Assembly (NCBI RefSeq): GCF_014076415.1
Contig: NZ_CP043568.1
Location: 2,914,001-2,978,000 of the forward strand
Reading direction: 5' to 3'
DNA: 64,000 nucleotides
Source: Comamonas testosteroni
GTDB lineage: Bacteria; Pseudomonadota; Gammaproteobacteria; Burkholderiales; Burkholderiaceae_C
Positions 53,953 through 62,559 of this stretch are shown here, piece by piece (the stretch's first letter is position 1; each line of letters starts with the position of its first letter). The notes under the pieces are model-generated. The model worked only from the letters and a program-made list of their open reading frames with translations, had not been told where the DNA came from and ran no database searches. The position numbers and the translations under genes were made by a program.

Positions 53953-55563
53953 TTACCGCAGCCGATTTATTCGCCGCAGTTCCACTGCATTGGCTTGCGA
54001 CAAAGGCGCTTCGCCGCGCTCGAGACGGAATAGGCGCATTGAGTTGCTCACACTGTTTACTTGACCTCGCAGCGATTGCGCGGCTGCGGCCAGTTCCTCC
54101 ACCATCGCAGCGTTTTGTTGGGTGATCGAGTCCATGTGCGCCACAGCAGCGTTGACCTGTGAGATACCGGTTTGCTGCTCTATGGCTGCGGTACTAATTT
54201 CACCCAGCACAGCACTTACGCGTTGCACCGCTGACAATGCTTCGGCCATGCGCTCGCGCGCTTCGCCTGTAGCGGTGGCGCCCGATGCCACGCGCTCGGC
54301 CGAGTCGCCGATGAGCTGCTTAATATCGCGCGCTGCCTGGGCGGTGCGTGCAGATAGCGTGCGCACCTCCGACGCCACCACAGCAAAGCCCCGCCCAGCC
54401 CCTCCCGCACGCGCAGCTTCTACGGCCGCGTTCAGCGCAAGAATATTCGTCTGGAAGGCCACGCCCTCGATGAGGTGCACGATGTCTTCAATGTGTCGTG
54501 ACGATTCAGCGATGCCCAGCATGGTCTGGCCCACGGCCTGCACGGCATCGTTGCTGCGTTGTGTGATGCTCGAAGCTTCTTCTGCAAAACAGGCGCCACG
54601 GCTGGCGGCTAGGGCGCTGTTATGCACTGTGCCATTAATCTGCTCCATGGATGCGGCAGTCTGCTCCAGGCTGCTGGCTTGAGTTTCGGTGCGGGACGAC
54701 AGGTTGTGGTTGCCGCTGGCGATTTCCTGCACGGCAATCTCCAGGTGCCCTACCTCCTGGCGCACGTCGCTCACCACAGTGCGCAAGTTCACACTCAGTT
54801 GAAACAGTGCGCGCTGAAGATTTCCGACACTGCCGCTGGCACCTGTACGCATTGCGTGCGACAGGTCTCCAGATGCCAGCTGATTGGCATCGTGCACAAG
54901 TTCTTGCAGCGGCGCGATAGCCAGCGAGTGAGTCAGAAAAGACGACACAGCCACGGCCAACAAGGCCGCACTGCCCGTGACTAGCCAGGGGACATTCAGC
55001 CAGGTGAGCAGTAGCGGAAGCATTACAGCTAGCGTCAGTACCAGCAGCAGGCGCACAAACGTAGAAGGAGCCAGTAGCCGCATCAAGCGTCCACTCAGGT
55101 TTTGGCGCAGTACGGTGCCATGGCGTAGCGTGTGGACCACACGTCCGACCTCTGCCTCAGCACGCATGGTGGCATACAGCCTTTCTGCGATCAATATCTG
55201 TTCGCGCGTGGGTAGCGTGCGCACCGACAGGAAGCCCGTGACCTGCTCGCCGTCACGCAATGGCGTGATGTTGGCTTGTACCCAGTAAAAATCTCCGTTC
55301 TTGCGACGGTTTTTCACGATGCCGGTCCAAGGAAGGCCTGCCGATATGGTTTGCCACAAATCGCGGAAAGCCTCGGCGGGCATTTCAGGGTGGCGGATCA
55401 GGTTGTGGGGCTGGCCCAGCAACTCCTCGTGTGCGAAGCCGCTCACGTGAACGAATGCGGGGTTGCAATAAGTGATACGGCCCTTGGTATCCGTGACCGA
55501 GACCAGAGTGTCTCGCTCCGGAAACGTGAACTCATTGGTAGTGACTGGCAAATTGATCCGCAT
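53953..55563 (-). CDS. aer-like: Aer-like chemoreceptor with PAS domain
   Basis: This is a 536-residue methyl-accepting protein. The N-terminal PAS domain (about 10-125) has [10 protein letters not shown] and [12 protein letters not shown]. One or two membrane helices follow (about 168-210), then HAMP, then a signalling domain with the conserved hairpin [20 protein letters not shown]. Aer-type receptors read redox through PAS-bound FAD and steer swimming. It lies 34 bp after the globin-GGDEF-EAL gene, in the same direction. The coupling of chemotaxis to c-di-GMP is inferred from the pair. Confidence 0.88.
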   Translation of the reverse strand: MRINLPVTTNEFTFPERDTLVSVTDTKGRITYCNPAFVHVSGFAHEELLGQPHNLIRHPEMPAEAFRDLWQTISAGLPWTGIVKNRRKNGDFYWVQANITPLRDGEQVTGFLSVRTLPTREQILIAERLYATMRAEAEVGRVVHTLRHGTVLRQNLSGRLMRLLAPSTFVRLLLVLTLAVMLPLLLTWLNVPWLVTGSAALLAVAVSSFLTHSLAIAPLQELVHDANQLASGDLSHAMRTGASGSVGNLQRALFQLSVNLRTVVSDVRQEVGHLEIAVQEIASGNHNLSSRTETQASSLEQTAASMEQINGTVHNSALAASRGACFAEEASSITQRSNDAVQAVGQTMLGIAESSRHIEDIVHLIEGVAFQTNILALNAAVEAARAGGAGRGFAVVASEVRTLSARTAQAARDIKQLIGDSAERVASGATATGEARERMAEALSAVQRVSAVLGEISTAAIEQQTGISQVNAAVAHMDSITQQNAAMVEELAAAAQSLRGQVNSVSNSMRLFRLERGEAPLSQANAVELRRINRLR

Positions 55564-55597
55564 AGAATATTCTTTTTTATGGTGTTTTTGAGGAGGG

Positions 55598-58099
55598 TCA
55601 GAGGGACAGCCAGTCGCGTGTCAACTCGGCTGCGGGAACAGCTTTCGAGAAAAAGTAGCCTTGTACTTCGTCGCAGTGCAGGTCGCGAAGTTTGTCGAGT
55701 TGGCTTTGTGTTTCCACGCCTTCGGCCACCGTCCGCAGTTGCAGCGCATGGGCCAGGCCAATGACTGCTGTCACGATGGCGAGACTGCCAGGCTCGCTGA
55801 ACATGCCGCGTACGAAAGACATGTCGATCTTGAGCCGAGAAACGGGAAAGCTCTGTAGCCGCGCCAGCGAAGAGTAGCCAGTGCCAAAGTCGTCGATAGA
55901 TAGCGTGAAGCCCTGTTTCACTAACTGGGAAGCAACGCGCTTAGCCTTGGCAGGGTCATGCATCAGCGCCGACTCGGTGATCTCCAATTCGATGCATCGT
56001 GGGCTCACGCCGTGCGCGCGCATGATCGCCAAGGCACGCTCGGAGAAGGAGTCACTCATCATCTGCGCAGCCGATACGTTGACGGCAATCACAGGCGGCT
56101 GCGCTATGCCGGCAGAACTCCAGGCCCGCCACTGACGAGCTGCTGCGTCCAAGCTCCAGTCGCCGAGCGCGATGATGAGGCCGCGCTCCTCAGCAACGGA
56201 GATAAACTCGGCGGGGCTCACCCAGCCCCACTCTTCGTCGTGCCAACGTGCGAGCGCTTCTACGCCGTATAACGCATACGAATCTAAAGCTATCTTGGGC
56301 TGGAAGTGCAATTCCAAGCGTGATTGCGCGAGAGCCTCCTCCAGTTTTACACCAAGTGCAATGCGCCGCTGGAGCCGGTGGCCCATTTGTGCATCGTAGA
56401 GCTGGCAATTGCCGCCGCCTTGCGTTTTGGCTTGGTACATTGCGATATCGGCGCGCTGGAGCAACTCGTCTACGCTGTGACCGTGCGTGGGGTAAAGAGC
56501 TACTCCGACGCTTGCCCCCACTTCGAAGCAAAGATCGTCCACCCTCATGGGACTTGCCAATGTTGAGCAGACCTCATGGGCCAAGGCCATAGTATCGTTG
56601 CCTTCGGCGAGTGTGCGCACGAACATAAATTCATCGCCACCCAGGCGAGCCACCACACCCTCTCCCCCGAGCGTGCGTTCGCACCGCCTTGCCACTTCAG
56701 CAAGCAAGTCGTCTCCCACTAAATGGCCCTGCGAGTCGTTGATCTCCTTGAAGCGGTCGAGATCAACGAACAGCACCGTGGCCTGCTGACCTCGTTGGCC
56801 TGCGATGTCGAGCAGGCGTTGAGCCAAATCTATGCCGTGAAAGCGATTAGGTAACCCTGTGAGCGCATCGAAGAACGCCAGCTTCTCCATGCGCCGTTCG
56901 GTCCGTTTGCGCTCCGTGATGTCGAGTAGCGTGCCGTAGCCCCGGACCGGCTTGCCAGTCACGTCATGCTCGATCGTGCCAAGCGCATCCACCCAGCGGA
57001 CGCTGGTGCCGTCCTGGATGCGCATTTCGAACGCGTAATGGCCAGTGGCAAGCCCTTTTTTCCATTGTGCATCTGCGTATGCGCGGTCTTCTGCATGCAC
57101 GCAGCCAAGTAAATCAGCATATTTGAAAGGCTGGCCTACTGGCCAACCAAGGATACGTGCCGCTTGAGGCGTGAGGGAAGGCTTGCCGTCAAAGTATGAG
57201 AGCCAGGTACCGATGTTGGCCACCTCCTGGGCATTGAGCAAGTCACGATTGAGTTGCTCCTGTTTGCGCAGATCTTCAACGGTGATCAGCAACCGTGGCT
57301 GAGCGTGGCCGTCGGGCTGTTGCAGAGAGTGGACAGTGATGGAAACCGGGATCGCCAATGCTTGAGCGTGGAAATGCAGTTGCGACCTTCCCCTGGCATG
57401 TTGATGCTGTAGCGCTTGCTTCACCAATGCAGGTAAGCTGCCTACATCCATAAAGGCCGGTAGCGGGTCTCCTTTCGCTAGCGCCATTGGTGTTTGGCCT
57501 GCGAGTTGTGCGAAGGCCTGGTTGGCAAACACCACATTCAGCTCATCCGTGACCACAAGCGTGCCGTGCGGTAGGTGCGCGAAAGCTGCGCCATAGTCTC
57601 GAAGTTCGGCTATCAGCGTATCGCGATGTGTGATGTAGCTATCGATGGCCAGCCCGATATCCAGCAGGACCACCTTGATCAATGCCTGGATTGCGTCGTT
57701 ACGCTGCTCTGGCGTCAGTTCGGGCAGTCTAGTAATTCGCGGAAGGAGCTCAGTGAGGTAGTGACTGTAGGCACCCAGATACCAGCCGGGCGACAGTCCA
57801 ATACGAGCATGTGCCAAACCTACATGCTGACGCTCATCCCCATAGGCCTCGTCATAGGTACCTGCCGTGAGCCTGAGAAAGTAACGCATTTGTAGCGCCT
57901 TGAGCCGGTCCAGTGCCTCGTCGTCCGGCAGCAGTGCACGCATCTCAGGAAAGGAAAGCAGGTGACGGTAGAAGCCTTCCACGAAGCCATACGCCTGGTC
58001 GCCAAGAGCGTCGTCCAGGTTGCGCATAGCCTGCTCGTCCTCAACGGTGAGGCAGAGGAAATCCTTGCGACGTTGGAAGTTTTGGGAGATTTCTGTCAA
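55598..58099 (-). CDS. Globin-coupled diguanylate cyclase/phosphodiesterase (globin-PAS-PAS-GGDEF-EAL)
   Basis: This is an 833-residue protein. An N-terminal globin sensor (about 1-160) has proximal His in [12 protein letters not shown]. Two PAS-like modules (about 165-280 and 285-395) follow, then GGDEF ([10 protein letters not shown]) and EAL ([10 protein letters not shown], with [10 protein letters not shown]) domains. Both catalytic motifs are intact, so it may make and break c-di-GMP in response to O2. The start is TTG at 58099; a stop codon is three codons upstream, and an ATG at 58027 would cut the globin. An FNR-type box lies 80 bp upstream. Confidence 0.88.
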   Translation of the reverse strand: MTEISQNFQRRKDFLCLTVEDEQAMRNLDDALGDQAYGFVEGFYRHLLSFPEMRALLPDDEALDRLKALQMRYFLRLTAGTYDEAYGDERQHVGLAHARIGLSPGWYLGAYSHYLTELLPRITRLPELTPEQRNDAIQALIKVVLLDIGLAIDSYITHRDTLIAELRDYGAAFAHLPHGTLVVTDELNVVFANQAFAQLAGQTPMALAKGDPLPAFMDVGSLPALVKQALQHQHARGRSQLHFHAQALAIPVSITVHSLQQPDGHAQPRLLITVEDLRKQEQLNRDLLNAQEVANIGTWLSYFDGKPSLTPQAARILGWPVGQPFKYADLLGCVHAEDRAYADAQWKKGLATGHYAFEMRIQDGTSVRWVDALGTIEHDVTGKPVRGYGTLLDITERKRTERRMEKLAFFDALTGLPNRFHGIDLAQRLLDIAGQRGQQATVLFVDLDRFKEINDSQGHLVGDDLLAEVARRCERTLGGEGVVARLGGDEFMFVRTLAEGNDTMALAHEVCSTLASPMRVDDLCFEVGASVGVALYPTHGHSVDELLQRADIAMYQAKTQGGGNCQLYDAQMGHRLQRRIALGVKLEEALAQSRLELHFQPKIALDSYALYGVEALARWHDEEWGWVSPAEFISVAEERGLIIALGDWSLDAAARQWRAWSSAGIAQPPVIAVNVSAAQMMSDSFSERALAIMRAHGVSPRCIELEITESALMHDPAKAKRVASQLVKQGFTLSIDDFGTGYSSLARLQSFPVSRLKIDMSFVRGMFSEPGSLAIVTAVIGLAHALQLRTVAEGVETQSQLDKLRDLHCDEVQGYFFSKAVPAAELTRDWLSL

Positions 58100-58178
58100 G
58101 GGTTTTACTTATTTTCTTTAAAGAAAAACAATGTTAATAGATGTAACTTTCAAGACTCTGACCGATGGATAAACGCTC

Positions 58179-58192
58179 TTGATGCACATCAA
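58179..58192. promoter_or_regulatory. FNR/ANR box upstream of the globin-GGDEF-EAL gene
   Basis: TTGAT-GCAC-ATCAA is a perfect match to the FNR consensus TTGATNNNNATCAA. It lies 80-93 bp before the start codon. It suggests low-oxygen control of the sensory pair. Confidence 0.75.
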
Positions 58193-58640
58193 GTTTTATG
58201 CAATCTGCTGCCGTTCCACGGCCATTACTCAGATCTATCGCTATTCTTCACCCGCACACCTCATCCACTTGCGGCTCTCGCGCACAAGCAGGAGAGAGAT
58301 CGTGAACCTGCACAGCCTTGGACTCTATAACGCCTTCTAACTGGCATAGGTGCTGTCGCTGGATACCCATTAAATGAGTCCGCGCTAATTGAAGACCGGA
58401 TTGGGGTAGGTCTCCAAATAGGTCCTGCTTCATCGTCTGACTGCTTCCTGACTTGGTTACATCGGCGTGAAGGGCCGCTCATGGCCGAACTCAGTCGGTC
58501 ACGACCAGCAGACTGGCCAGCAGCAACCGGCACAGGCGGTCAGTTCGACCGGAATACGCAGCATATCGAGGTAACGTACCTTCTGCGCATCTTTCCGTGA
58601 TCGACGGACGGCCAAGGAAACTAGGACAGCAGGCCCGGCA
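58193..58640. other. Gene-free stretch upstream of the sensory pair
   Basis: About 450 bp with no gene I can support on either strand. It separates the sensory cargo from the backbone genes and may contain the cargo border. Confidence 0.5.
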
Positions 58641-58649
58641 CCACCAATG

Positions 58650-58690
58650 AAAAAAGCCCAGTCACAAGAACTTGTGAGCTGGGCTTTTTG
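58650..58690 (-). terminator. Terminator of the 144-residue backbone gene
   Basis: AAAAAGCCCAG and CTGGGCTTTTT flank an inner CACAAG/CTTGTG stem with a 3-nt loop. On the minus strand it ends in TTTTTT. It lies 11 bp after the stop of the gene at 58701. Confidence 0.88.
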
Positions 58691-58700
58691 GGTGTGGCAA

Positions 58701-59135
58701 TTACATGCCAGGACTCAGAGAATCGTTAGTGACTTGCTTAAGCAATTGCTCGTGACGCAGGGTCACAAAGTCTGGGCATGTCAATGTAGCGATGTTGGCT
58801 TCAGCCTCGACGCCATCCCAACTATCGTTACACCAGGCACTGATGTCGAAGTCCGACGCAAGATCTGGGGAGTAGATGCCATTGGTTTCGTTGTAGAAGA
58901 AAACGACCTCTGGTTTTCCGTTGAACTCCGCTTTCAGGATCACATAGGGGCTATGTATCTCCTGAATGCCGGTCATCAAAGGCGCATCAGCGAGTAATGA
59001 TGACGCGGCTGCTATCCACCCCTTAAAGGTGCGGAGATCGTGGCCAGCGATGGCAATGGCGACCTGTTCAGCAGTCAGTGCGTAGCTCTGACGATCCGCA
59101 GTTGTGCAAAGCGGCTGATTGTTAGTTGCGGTCAT
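58701..59135 (-). CDS. ICE backbone protein of unknown function (144 aa)
   Basis: This is a 144-residue protein with no recognised motif. It contains VAIAIAGHDLRTFKGWIAAA and SPYVILKAEFNGKPEVVFFYN, and has one or two cysteines (PLCTTADR, TLTCPDF). I chose the start at 59135, with GAGAG 6 nt upstream in the leader. It is separated from the sensory cargo by a strong terminator. Confidence 0.68.
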   Translation of the reverse strand: MTATNNQPLCTTADRQSYALTAEQVAIAIAGHDLRTFKGWIAAASSLLADAPLMTGIQEIHSPYVILKAEFNGKPEVVFFYNETNGIYSPDLASDFDISAWCNDSWDGVEAEANIATLTCPDFVTLRHEQLLKQVTNDSLSPGM

Positions 59136-59197
59136 TTCCAACTCTCTAAATTGGAAAGGCGCGGCCCGACTGGGCGACAACGCCCGTCCGGGTTAAA
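59136..59197 (-). promoter_or_regulatory. Backbone leader element 12
   Basis: UUUAACCC anchor at 59189-59196. The hairpin GGGCG (59172-59176)/CGCCC (59181-59185) is flanked by CCCGG/TCGGG. A perfect 7-bp TTTCCAA (59151-59157 on minus) with TTGGAAA (59135-59141) closes the start region. Spacing 6 nt from GAGAG. Confidence 0.5.
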
Positions 59198-59220
59198 AAA
59201 TCGCTGGCCCTTGGCCAGCG
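59195..59220 (-). terminator. Terminator of the 328-residue backbone gene
   Basis: CGCTGGCC (59202-59209) pairs with GGCCAGCG (59213-59220); on the minus strand it is followed by ATTTTTT, which runs into leader element 12. It is 23 bp after the stop at 59243. Confidence 0.85.
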
Positions 59221-59242
59221 CGAGGTTCAAATAGCTTGCGCT

Positions 59243-60229
59243 TTAGATGGCGATAACGGACGCAAAGCACACCTTCAGATACCCATCGGAATCCTGGTAT
59301 CCAGGCCAGTCTTTACTGCAACTGCTCATATCACCTGGACGATAGTTGCAGTGGCCGCAAGATGCGCATAAGTCATCGTCAGCGATGCTTTTGACGCCAA
59401 ATGACTGGACCTTGAGCAATGCACCGCTCGCCAAGGCATATGCCTCGTGAATAGGGATGCAGTTCTCGCCCTCCTCTGCTGTCACTTCACACGGCCCGAA
59501 CACCTTTGCCGCGGAAAAGCCAGCCCAACTATCTCCAGCCCAAAAGCCCGTTTTATCTTGTACGAATTCGTGATCCGAGAAGACAACAAACAACTTGGAT
59601 TCGAGCTGCAGAATTGGCGGCACAAAGCCCAGAATGCGGTTCAGAACCGATCCTATGCCTTCGCCAGGATGCTTTTGGAAAGCGCCCTTCAAGAGCCGCG
59701 CATGCATCGTGTCAAGACGCTTGAGCACATCCTGTTCATCGAGTACCGGCCATTCACCTTCTTGTGGCAAGACATCACAGAGCAGAGATGGCACATAGGC
59801 TTGATAGTCCTTGGATTGCAGCAAAGCATATGTGCCAAGATCTTCCTCGCTGTCAGTGAACCAAGCCCACACAGGGTTATCGGTTGGCAGCACGGACGGC
59901 ATCTGTTGGCGAAAGCCCAGCTGTAGCAGTCGTCTGTCGGATTCCGTTTGCGTGTAAGGCTCGTGCTCGATGAAATCATTACTCCCATCGAACATTGCTT
60001 CGATAGCCAGGCGATCCATCATTTGGCGAGGGACTACTAAGCCATGCTCTGCAGTCACGGTGAGCAACCAGCCAGAGTCCTTCGACCCGAGCTCCACCAG
60101 TGAGGTGTAGTAAATGTCGCCTTCGGAATGAATATTGGCAAAGAATGAGCCTGTTGGGCGGTCGTAGCCGCATTCCAGAACCATTTCAATACCGTTCACG
60201 TTCGTTTGATTAATTAAGTGCTTGGACAT
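59243..60229 (-). CDS. ICE backbone protein of unknown function (328 aa)
   Basis: This is a 328-residue protein with no family I know. It has a Cys-rich C-terminal segment (DDLCASCGHCNYRPGDMSSC) that may bind zinc, and aromatic-rich blocks (FWAGDSWAGFSAAKVFG). The start at 60229 has AAAGGA 5 nt upstream, inside a CTTTC/GAAAG hairpin. It is one of the longest backbone genes without a name here. Confidence 0.7.
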   Translation of the reverse strand: MSKHLINQTNVNGIEMVLECGYDRPTGSFFANIHSEGDIYYTSLVELGSKDSGWLLTVTAEHGLVVPRQMMDRLAIEAMFDGSNDFIEHEPYTQTESDRRLLQLGFRQQMPSVLPTDNPVWAWFTDSEEDLGTYALLQSKDYQAYVPSLLCDVLPQEGEWPVLDEQDVLKRLDTMHARLLKGAFQKHPGEGIGSVLNRILGFVPPILQLESKLFVVFSDHEFVQDKTGFWAGDSWAGFSAAKVFGPCEVTAEEGENCIPIHEAYALASGALLKVQSFGVKSIADDDLCASCGHCNYRPGDMSSCSKDWPGYQDSDGYLKVCFASVIAI

Positions 60230-60300
60230 GGGATTCCTTTCGTTGAAAGCAGAAAGGGCACCGTCCCCCCCAGGGGCATGACGGCGCCCCAAGGGTAAAA
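60230..60300 (-). promoter_or_regulatory. Backbone leader element 13
   Basis: UUUUACCC anchor at 60293-60300. A 10-bp hairpin pairs GGGCACCGTC (60256-60265) with GACGGCGCCC (60280-60289); an alternative CCCTTGGGGC pairing competes. The AAAGGA ribosome site (60235-60240) is closed by CTTTC/GAAAG (60237-60249). Spacing 5 nt. Confidence 0.55.
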
Positions 60301-60340
60301 AGAGAGTTAGAAGAAGATTACCCAGTGAATACGGGACAAG

Positions 60341-60586
60341 TTACAGAACCCTGTCTTTCGCTGTGAGCGCTTTCTGGAGCATCGTGCGAAGATGATCCTG
60401 TTCCAGTACAACACGAGCCTTATATTTCTCTTTAGCAGATGGTTCCAAGGCATCGTTTGAAGCTAATGTCCAAATTGATGCAATCACCATTACCTGGTCC
60501 ATCAACAATTCAATGCTCGGGTTTTTCTCTGTATGCACCATGGATTTGTAATTCCTTGGACGTTCAAAGGTGTTTTCGAGGCTCAT
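60341..60586 (-). CDS. Small ICE backbone protein of unknown function (81 aa)
   Basis: This is an 81-residue protein (MSLENTFERPRNYKSMVHTE...), helical in its second half (SAKEKYKARVVLEQDHLRTM). I prefer the second of two close ATGs (60586) because GGAG lies exactly 6 nt before it; the first ATG (60592) abuts GGAG. No family recognised. Confidence 0.62.
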   Translation of the reverse strand: MSLENTFERPRNYKSMVHTEKNPSIELLMDQVMVIASIWTLASNDALEPSAKEKYKARVVLEQDHLRTMLQKALTAKDRVL

Positions 60587-60661
60587 ATTCATCTCCAGTA
60601 GATAAGGAAGATGGACACTTGCCCCAGGGCATCTAGTGCCCATCAGGGATTTATAGGTTGA
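60587..60661 (-). promoter_or_regulatory. Backbone leader element 14
   Basis: UCAACC anchor at 60655-60660, overlapping the last codons of the upstream gene. The hairpin pairs GGGC (60627-60630) with GCCC (60638-60641) and outer CCC/GGG. The ribosome site (60593-60596) is closed by CATCTtCC pairing with GGAGATG (60590-60613). Spacing 6 nt. Confidence 0.5.
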
Positions 60662-61394
60662 CACCCAACTTGCTCATTGCCGCAGACGCCGAAGCCTGCA
60701 CATTTGCTTTTCGGTATGCCAGGTACGCATCAATGTCTTTGGTACCCACGTACACGGACTTTTGATTGCTCATCAACTCAGAATGGTCCCTGCGACAATC
60801 GGAGGCGTAAACAAATGAATAGGCTACTGCCCGCATCCGTTCCTTCACGCTTTGTTTCTCATGAAAGGTCAGATATAGCGACAGGATAAATTCATTGGCT
60901 GGTACGTTGAGATACCGCTTATTCAAATGAAACCAATCACCAACGCAACTGCGCGTTTTGAAGTTGTCAGCCTCAAGCAATAACTCAAGCTCTAGCTGAA
61001 ACTCCACTTCATCGCCATGCCAGCGTGCTTGCGCAAACGCATCGCATTCTTCATTCTGATCGGCAAGAACCGTCTTATCGTAGAACTCCTTATAGCTCTT
61101 AGCCCAATTTTCTAGCGGAACCAGCGACTCGGCGAGATCGCGCATCATCGTTGAGGCATCCTTCAATTGCTTCAATTGAGTTGGATTGAGGTTCTCGAAA
61201 TTACTTTGAGCTTTCACCAATGAGGTGGCGGTTCGCTTCGCATGGGCAATCTGATGTTTGATCTTCGCAACGCCTCGGAGCTGAATTTCAAAGTACCAAC
61301 GTTCAATGAGCTCCATATCCAATGACGCGCCACGCCTTGAAGCCTTCAATGGATGCAATTCGAGATAGCGTTCAAGGACTGATTTCTTATTCAT
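60651..61394 (-). CDS. ICE backbone protein of unknown function (247 aa)
   Basis: This is a 247-residue, mostly helical protein (QLRGVAKIKHQIAHAKRTAT, TQLKQLKDASTMMRDLAESL). It has no recognised motif and no signal peptide. GGAGG is 5 nt before the ATG. The stop overlaps leader element 14 of the next gene. A structural or regulatory role cannot be assigned. Confidence 0.7.
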   Translation of the reverse strand: MNKKSVLERYLELHPLKASRRGASLDMELIERWYFEIQLRGVAKIKHQIAHAKRTATSLVKAQSNFENLNPTQLKQLKDASTMMRDLAESLVPLENWAKSYKEFYDKTVLADQNEECDAFAQARWHGDEVEFQLELELLLEADNFKTRSCVGDWFHLNKRYLNVPANEFILSLYLTFHEKQSVKERMRAVAYSFVYASDCRRDHSELMSNQKSVYVGTKDIDAYLAYRKANVQASASAAMSKLGVNL

Positions 61395-61463
61395 ATGGCC
61401 TCCAAATATTCGAACAAAGAAAAACCCACTACCCGACGAATTTCGGGTAATGGGTTGGTTAGA
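61395..61463 (-). promoter_or_regulatory. Backbone leader element 15
   Basis: CUAACCAACCC anchor at 61452-61462. A strong stem pairs AACCCA..ACCCG with CGGGTA..TGGGTT (61423-61456) and is followed on the minus strand by TTTCTTT, terminator-like. No clear pairing to the ribosome site. Spacing 5 nt. Confidence 0.45.
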
Positions 61464-61471
61464 GCCTCTGC

Positions 61472-61909
61472 TTAGTTATCTGTGCCAGTTGCCTTGCGAG
61501 ACAACGGGAGCATGATGACATTGGCAGAAGGAGCCGGTGGCTTAGGCGATTTATGGGACTTTTGCAGCTTGTACTCATTGAGAGCCACACGGGTCCAACG
61601 AGCAAAGCAAACGCTAAGCGACCAAAGGGCACGAAGCAACTCCAAACACTTTCGCTTGATTCGCGCAGTAGCCTGACCCACGTCATGAGCCTTTGCATAT
61701 CGAATCTGCGAGCGCTTGACCGTCTCTTCCGCCATCAGATAGGCACCTAGGAACTGAAGTTTCAGATCCGGGTACATATCCAACGTGTTGAGAAATATGC
61801 GTGCTACGACAGGGTCGTTGACGCGAGAGATCATCTTCACCAGCAGCTGGCGATCCACGTCAAAAGGCGAGGATGCCGGCTTCTTGGCAGAACGTTGAGA
61901 TTGATGCAT
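61472..61909 (-). CDS. ICE backbone protein of unknown function (145 aa)
   Basis: This is a 145-residue basic, helical protein (VDRQLLVKMISRVNDPVVAR, YAKAHDVGQATARIKRKCLE) with a Lys/Pro-rich tail. It is the first leftward gene next to the divergent H-NS gene and has a strongly closed leader. A DNA-binding role is possible but not shown. Confidence 0.66.
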   Translation of the reverse strand: MHQSQRSAKKPASSPFDVDRQLLVKMISRVNDPVVARIFLNTLDMYPDLKLQFLGAYLMAEETVKRSQIRYAKAHDVGQATARIKRKCLELLRALWSLSVCFARWTRVALNEYKLQKSHKSPKPPAPSANVIMLPLSRKATGTDN

Positions 61910-61974
61910 GTGTTGCTCCTAGATGTTGGGCAACACGGTCCCCGACGGGATTGTGTTATCCCGTGGGGTTGAAG
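61910..61974 (-). promoter_or_regulatory. Backbone leader element 16
   Basis: UUCAACCCC anchor at 61964-61973. The hairpin pairs CCCC..CGGGAT with ATCCCG..GGGG (61940-61968). A perfect 7-bp GTGTTGC (61930-61936 on minus) with GCAACAC (61910-61916) closes the ribosome site at 61916-61919. Spacing 6 nt. This is the clearest example. Confidence 0.62.
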
Positions 61975-62054
61975 AATGTCCTCGCCAGCGTGAGCTGATG
62001 CGCATCTCTCAAGGACTCAGATGCTACAAAGCTCCGAAGAGCCAATGTGCGTCG

Positions 62055-62084
62055 ATTTTAGCGCCGAAACTGAGTGCAACGCAA
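62055..62084 (-). promoter_or_regulatory. Possible promoter of the leftward backbone run
   Basis: On the minus strand TTGCGT (62079-62084), an 18-bp spacer and TAAAAT (62055-62060) resemble a sigma-70 promoter reading into the gene at 61909. The -35 is weak. It is divergent from the H-NS gene. Confidence 0.45.
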
Positions 62085-62161
62085 TCCTTGCTTCCAGCAA
62101 AGCAACCATCATCTCTTAAAATGCCTCATAATATTTTCTGTCATTTTAATGGAGCATATTG

Positions 62162-62458
62162 ATGTCTAACTCTGCGGTGTCGTACAAGGATCTGCTGGCC
62201 CAACGCGCAACACTCGAAGCCCAGATTGAAGCAGCACGTAAAAGCGAAATCGGCACAGCCGTGCAACAGATTAAGGGTTTGATCGCGACATATGGATTGA
62301 CCCAAGACGATATATTCCCCCAAGCGAAAGCAAAAGCAATTCGCGGCTCTGTTGACCCCAAGTATCGTGACCCTGAGACTGGTCAAACTTGGACAGGCCG
62401 TGGCAAGCCTCCTGTCTGGATCAAAGATAAGGATCGCTCGCAATTCGAAATCAAATGA
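62162..62458 (+). CDS. hns-like: H-NS-like nucleoid protein
   Basis: This is a 98-residue protein. It has an N-terminal coiled coil (YKDLLAQRATLEAQIEAARK) for dimerisation and the C-terminal H-NS DNA-binding motif DPKYRDPETGQTWTGRGKPP, with the GRGKP AT-hook-like loop. Its length matches the short H-NS proteins of beta-proteobacteria. Mobile-element H-NS copies silence AT-rich genes and lower the cost of carriage. GGAG lies 7 nt before the ATG. It is divergent from the backbone run. Confidence 0.92.
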   Translation: MSNSAVSYKDLLAQRATLEAQIEAARKSEIGTAVQQIKGLIATYGLTQDDIFPQAKAKAIRGSVDPKYRDPETGQTWTGRGKPPVWIKDKDRSQFEIK

Positions 62459-62512
62459 TTGCAGCAGGTTTGATATTAGATGGCCACTAAGGAACCTCTG
62501 CATAAATCCCCA

Positions 62513-62534
62513 ACGCATGTGCTTGCACATGCGT
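62513..62534. repeat. 22-bp palindrome inside the IS5 left end
   Basis: ACGCATGTGC-TT-GCACATGCGT is a perfect 10-bp dyad. It lies just inside the left repeat and before the transposase start, where such stems often block transcription or translation entering from outside the IS. Confidence 0.8.
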
Positions 62535-62559
62535 GCCGGGTGCGGCAGCATCCCGGCCT

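Noticed and set aside
53602..54033. 143-codon plus-strand frame across the ars promoter
   Set aside because: It overlaps the end of the Aer-like gene on the other strand, has no family features, and starts inside the presumed ArsR operator.
38238..62000. CRISPR array suggested by repeated hairpins at regular gene intervals
   Set aside because: The elements differ in sequence, sit before genes, and have no equal-length spacers; no cas gene is present.
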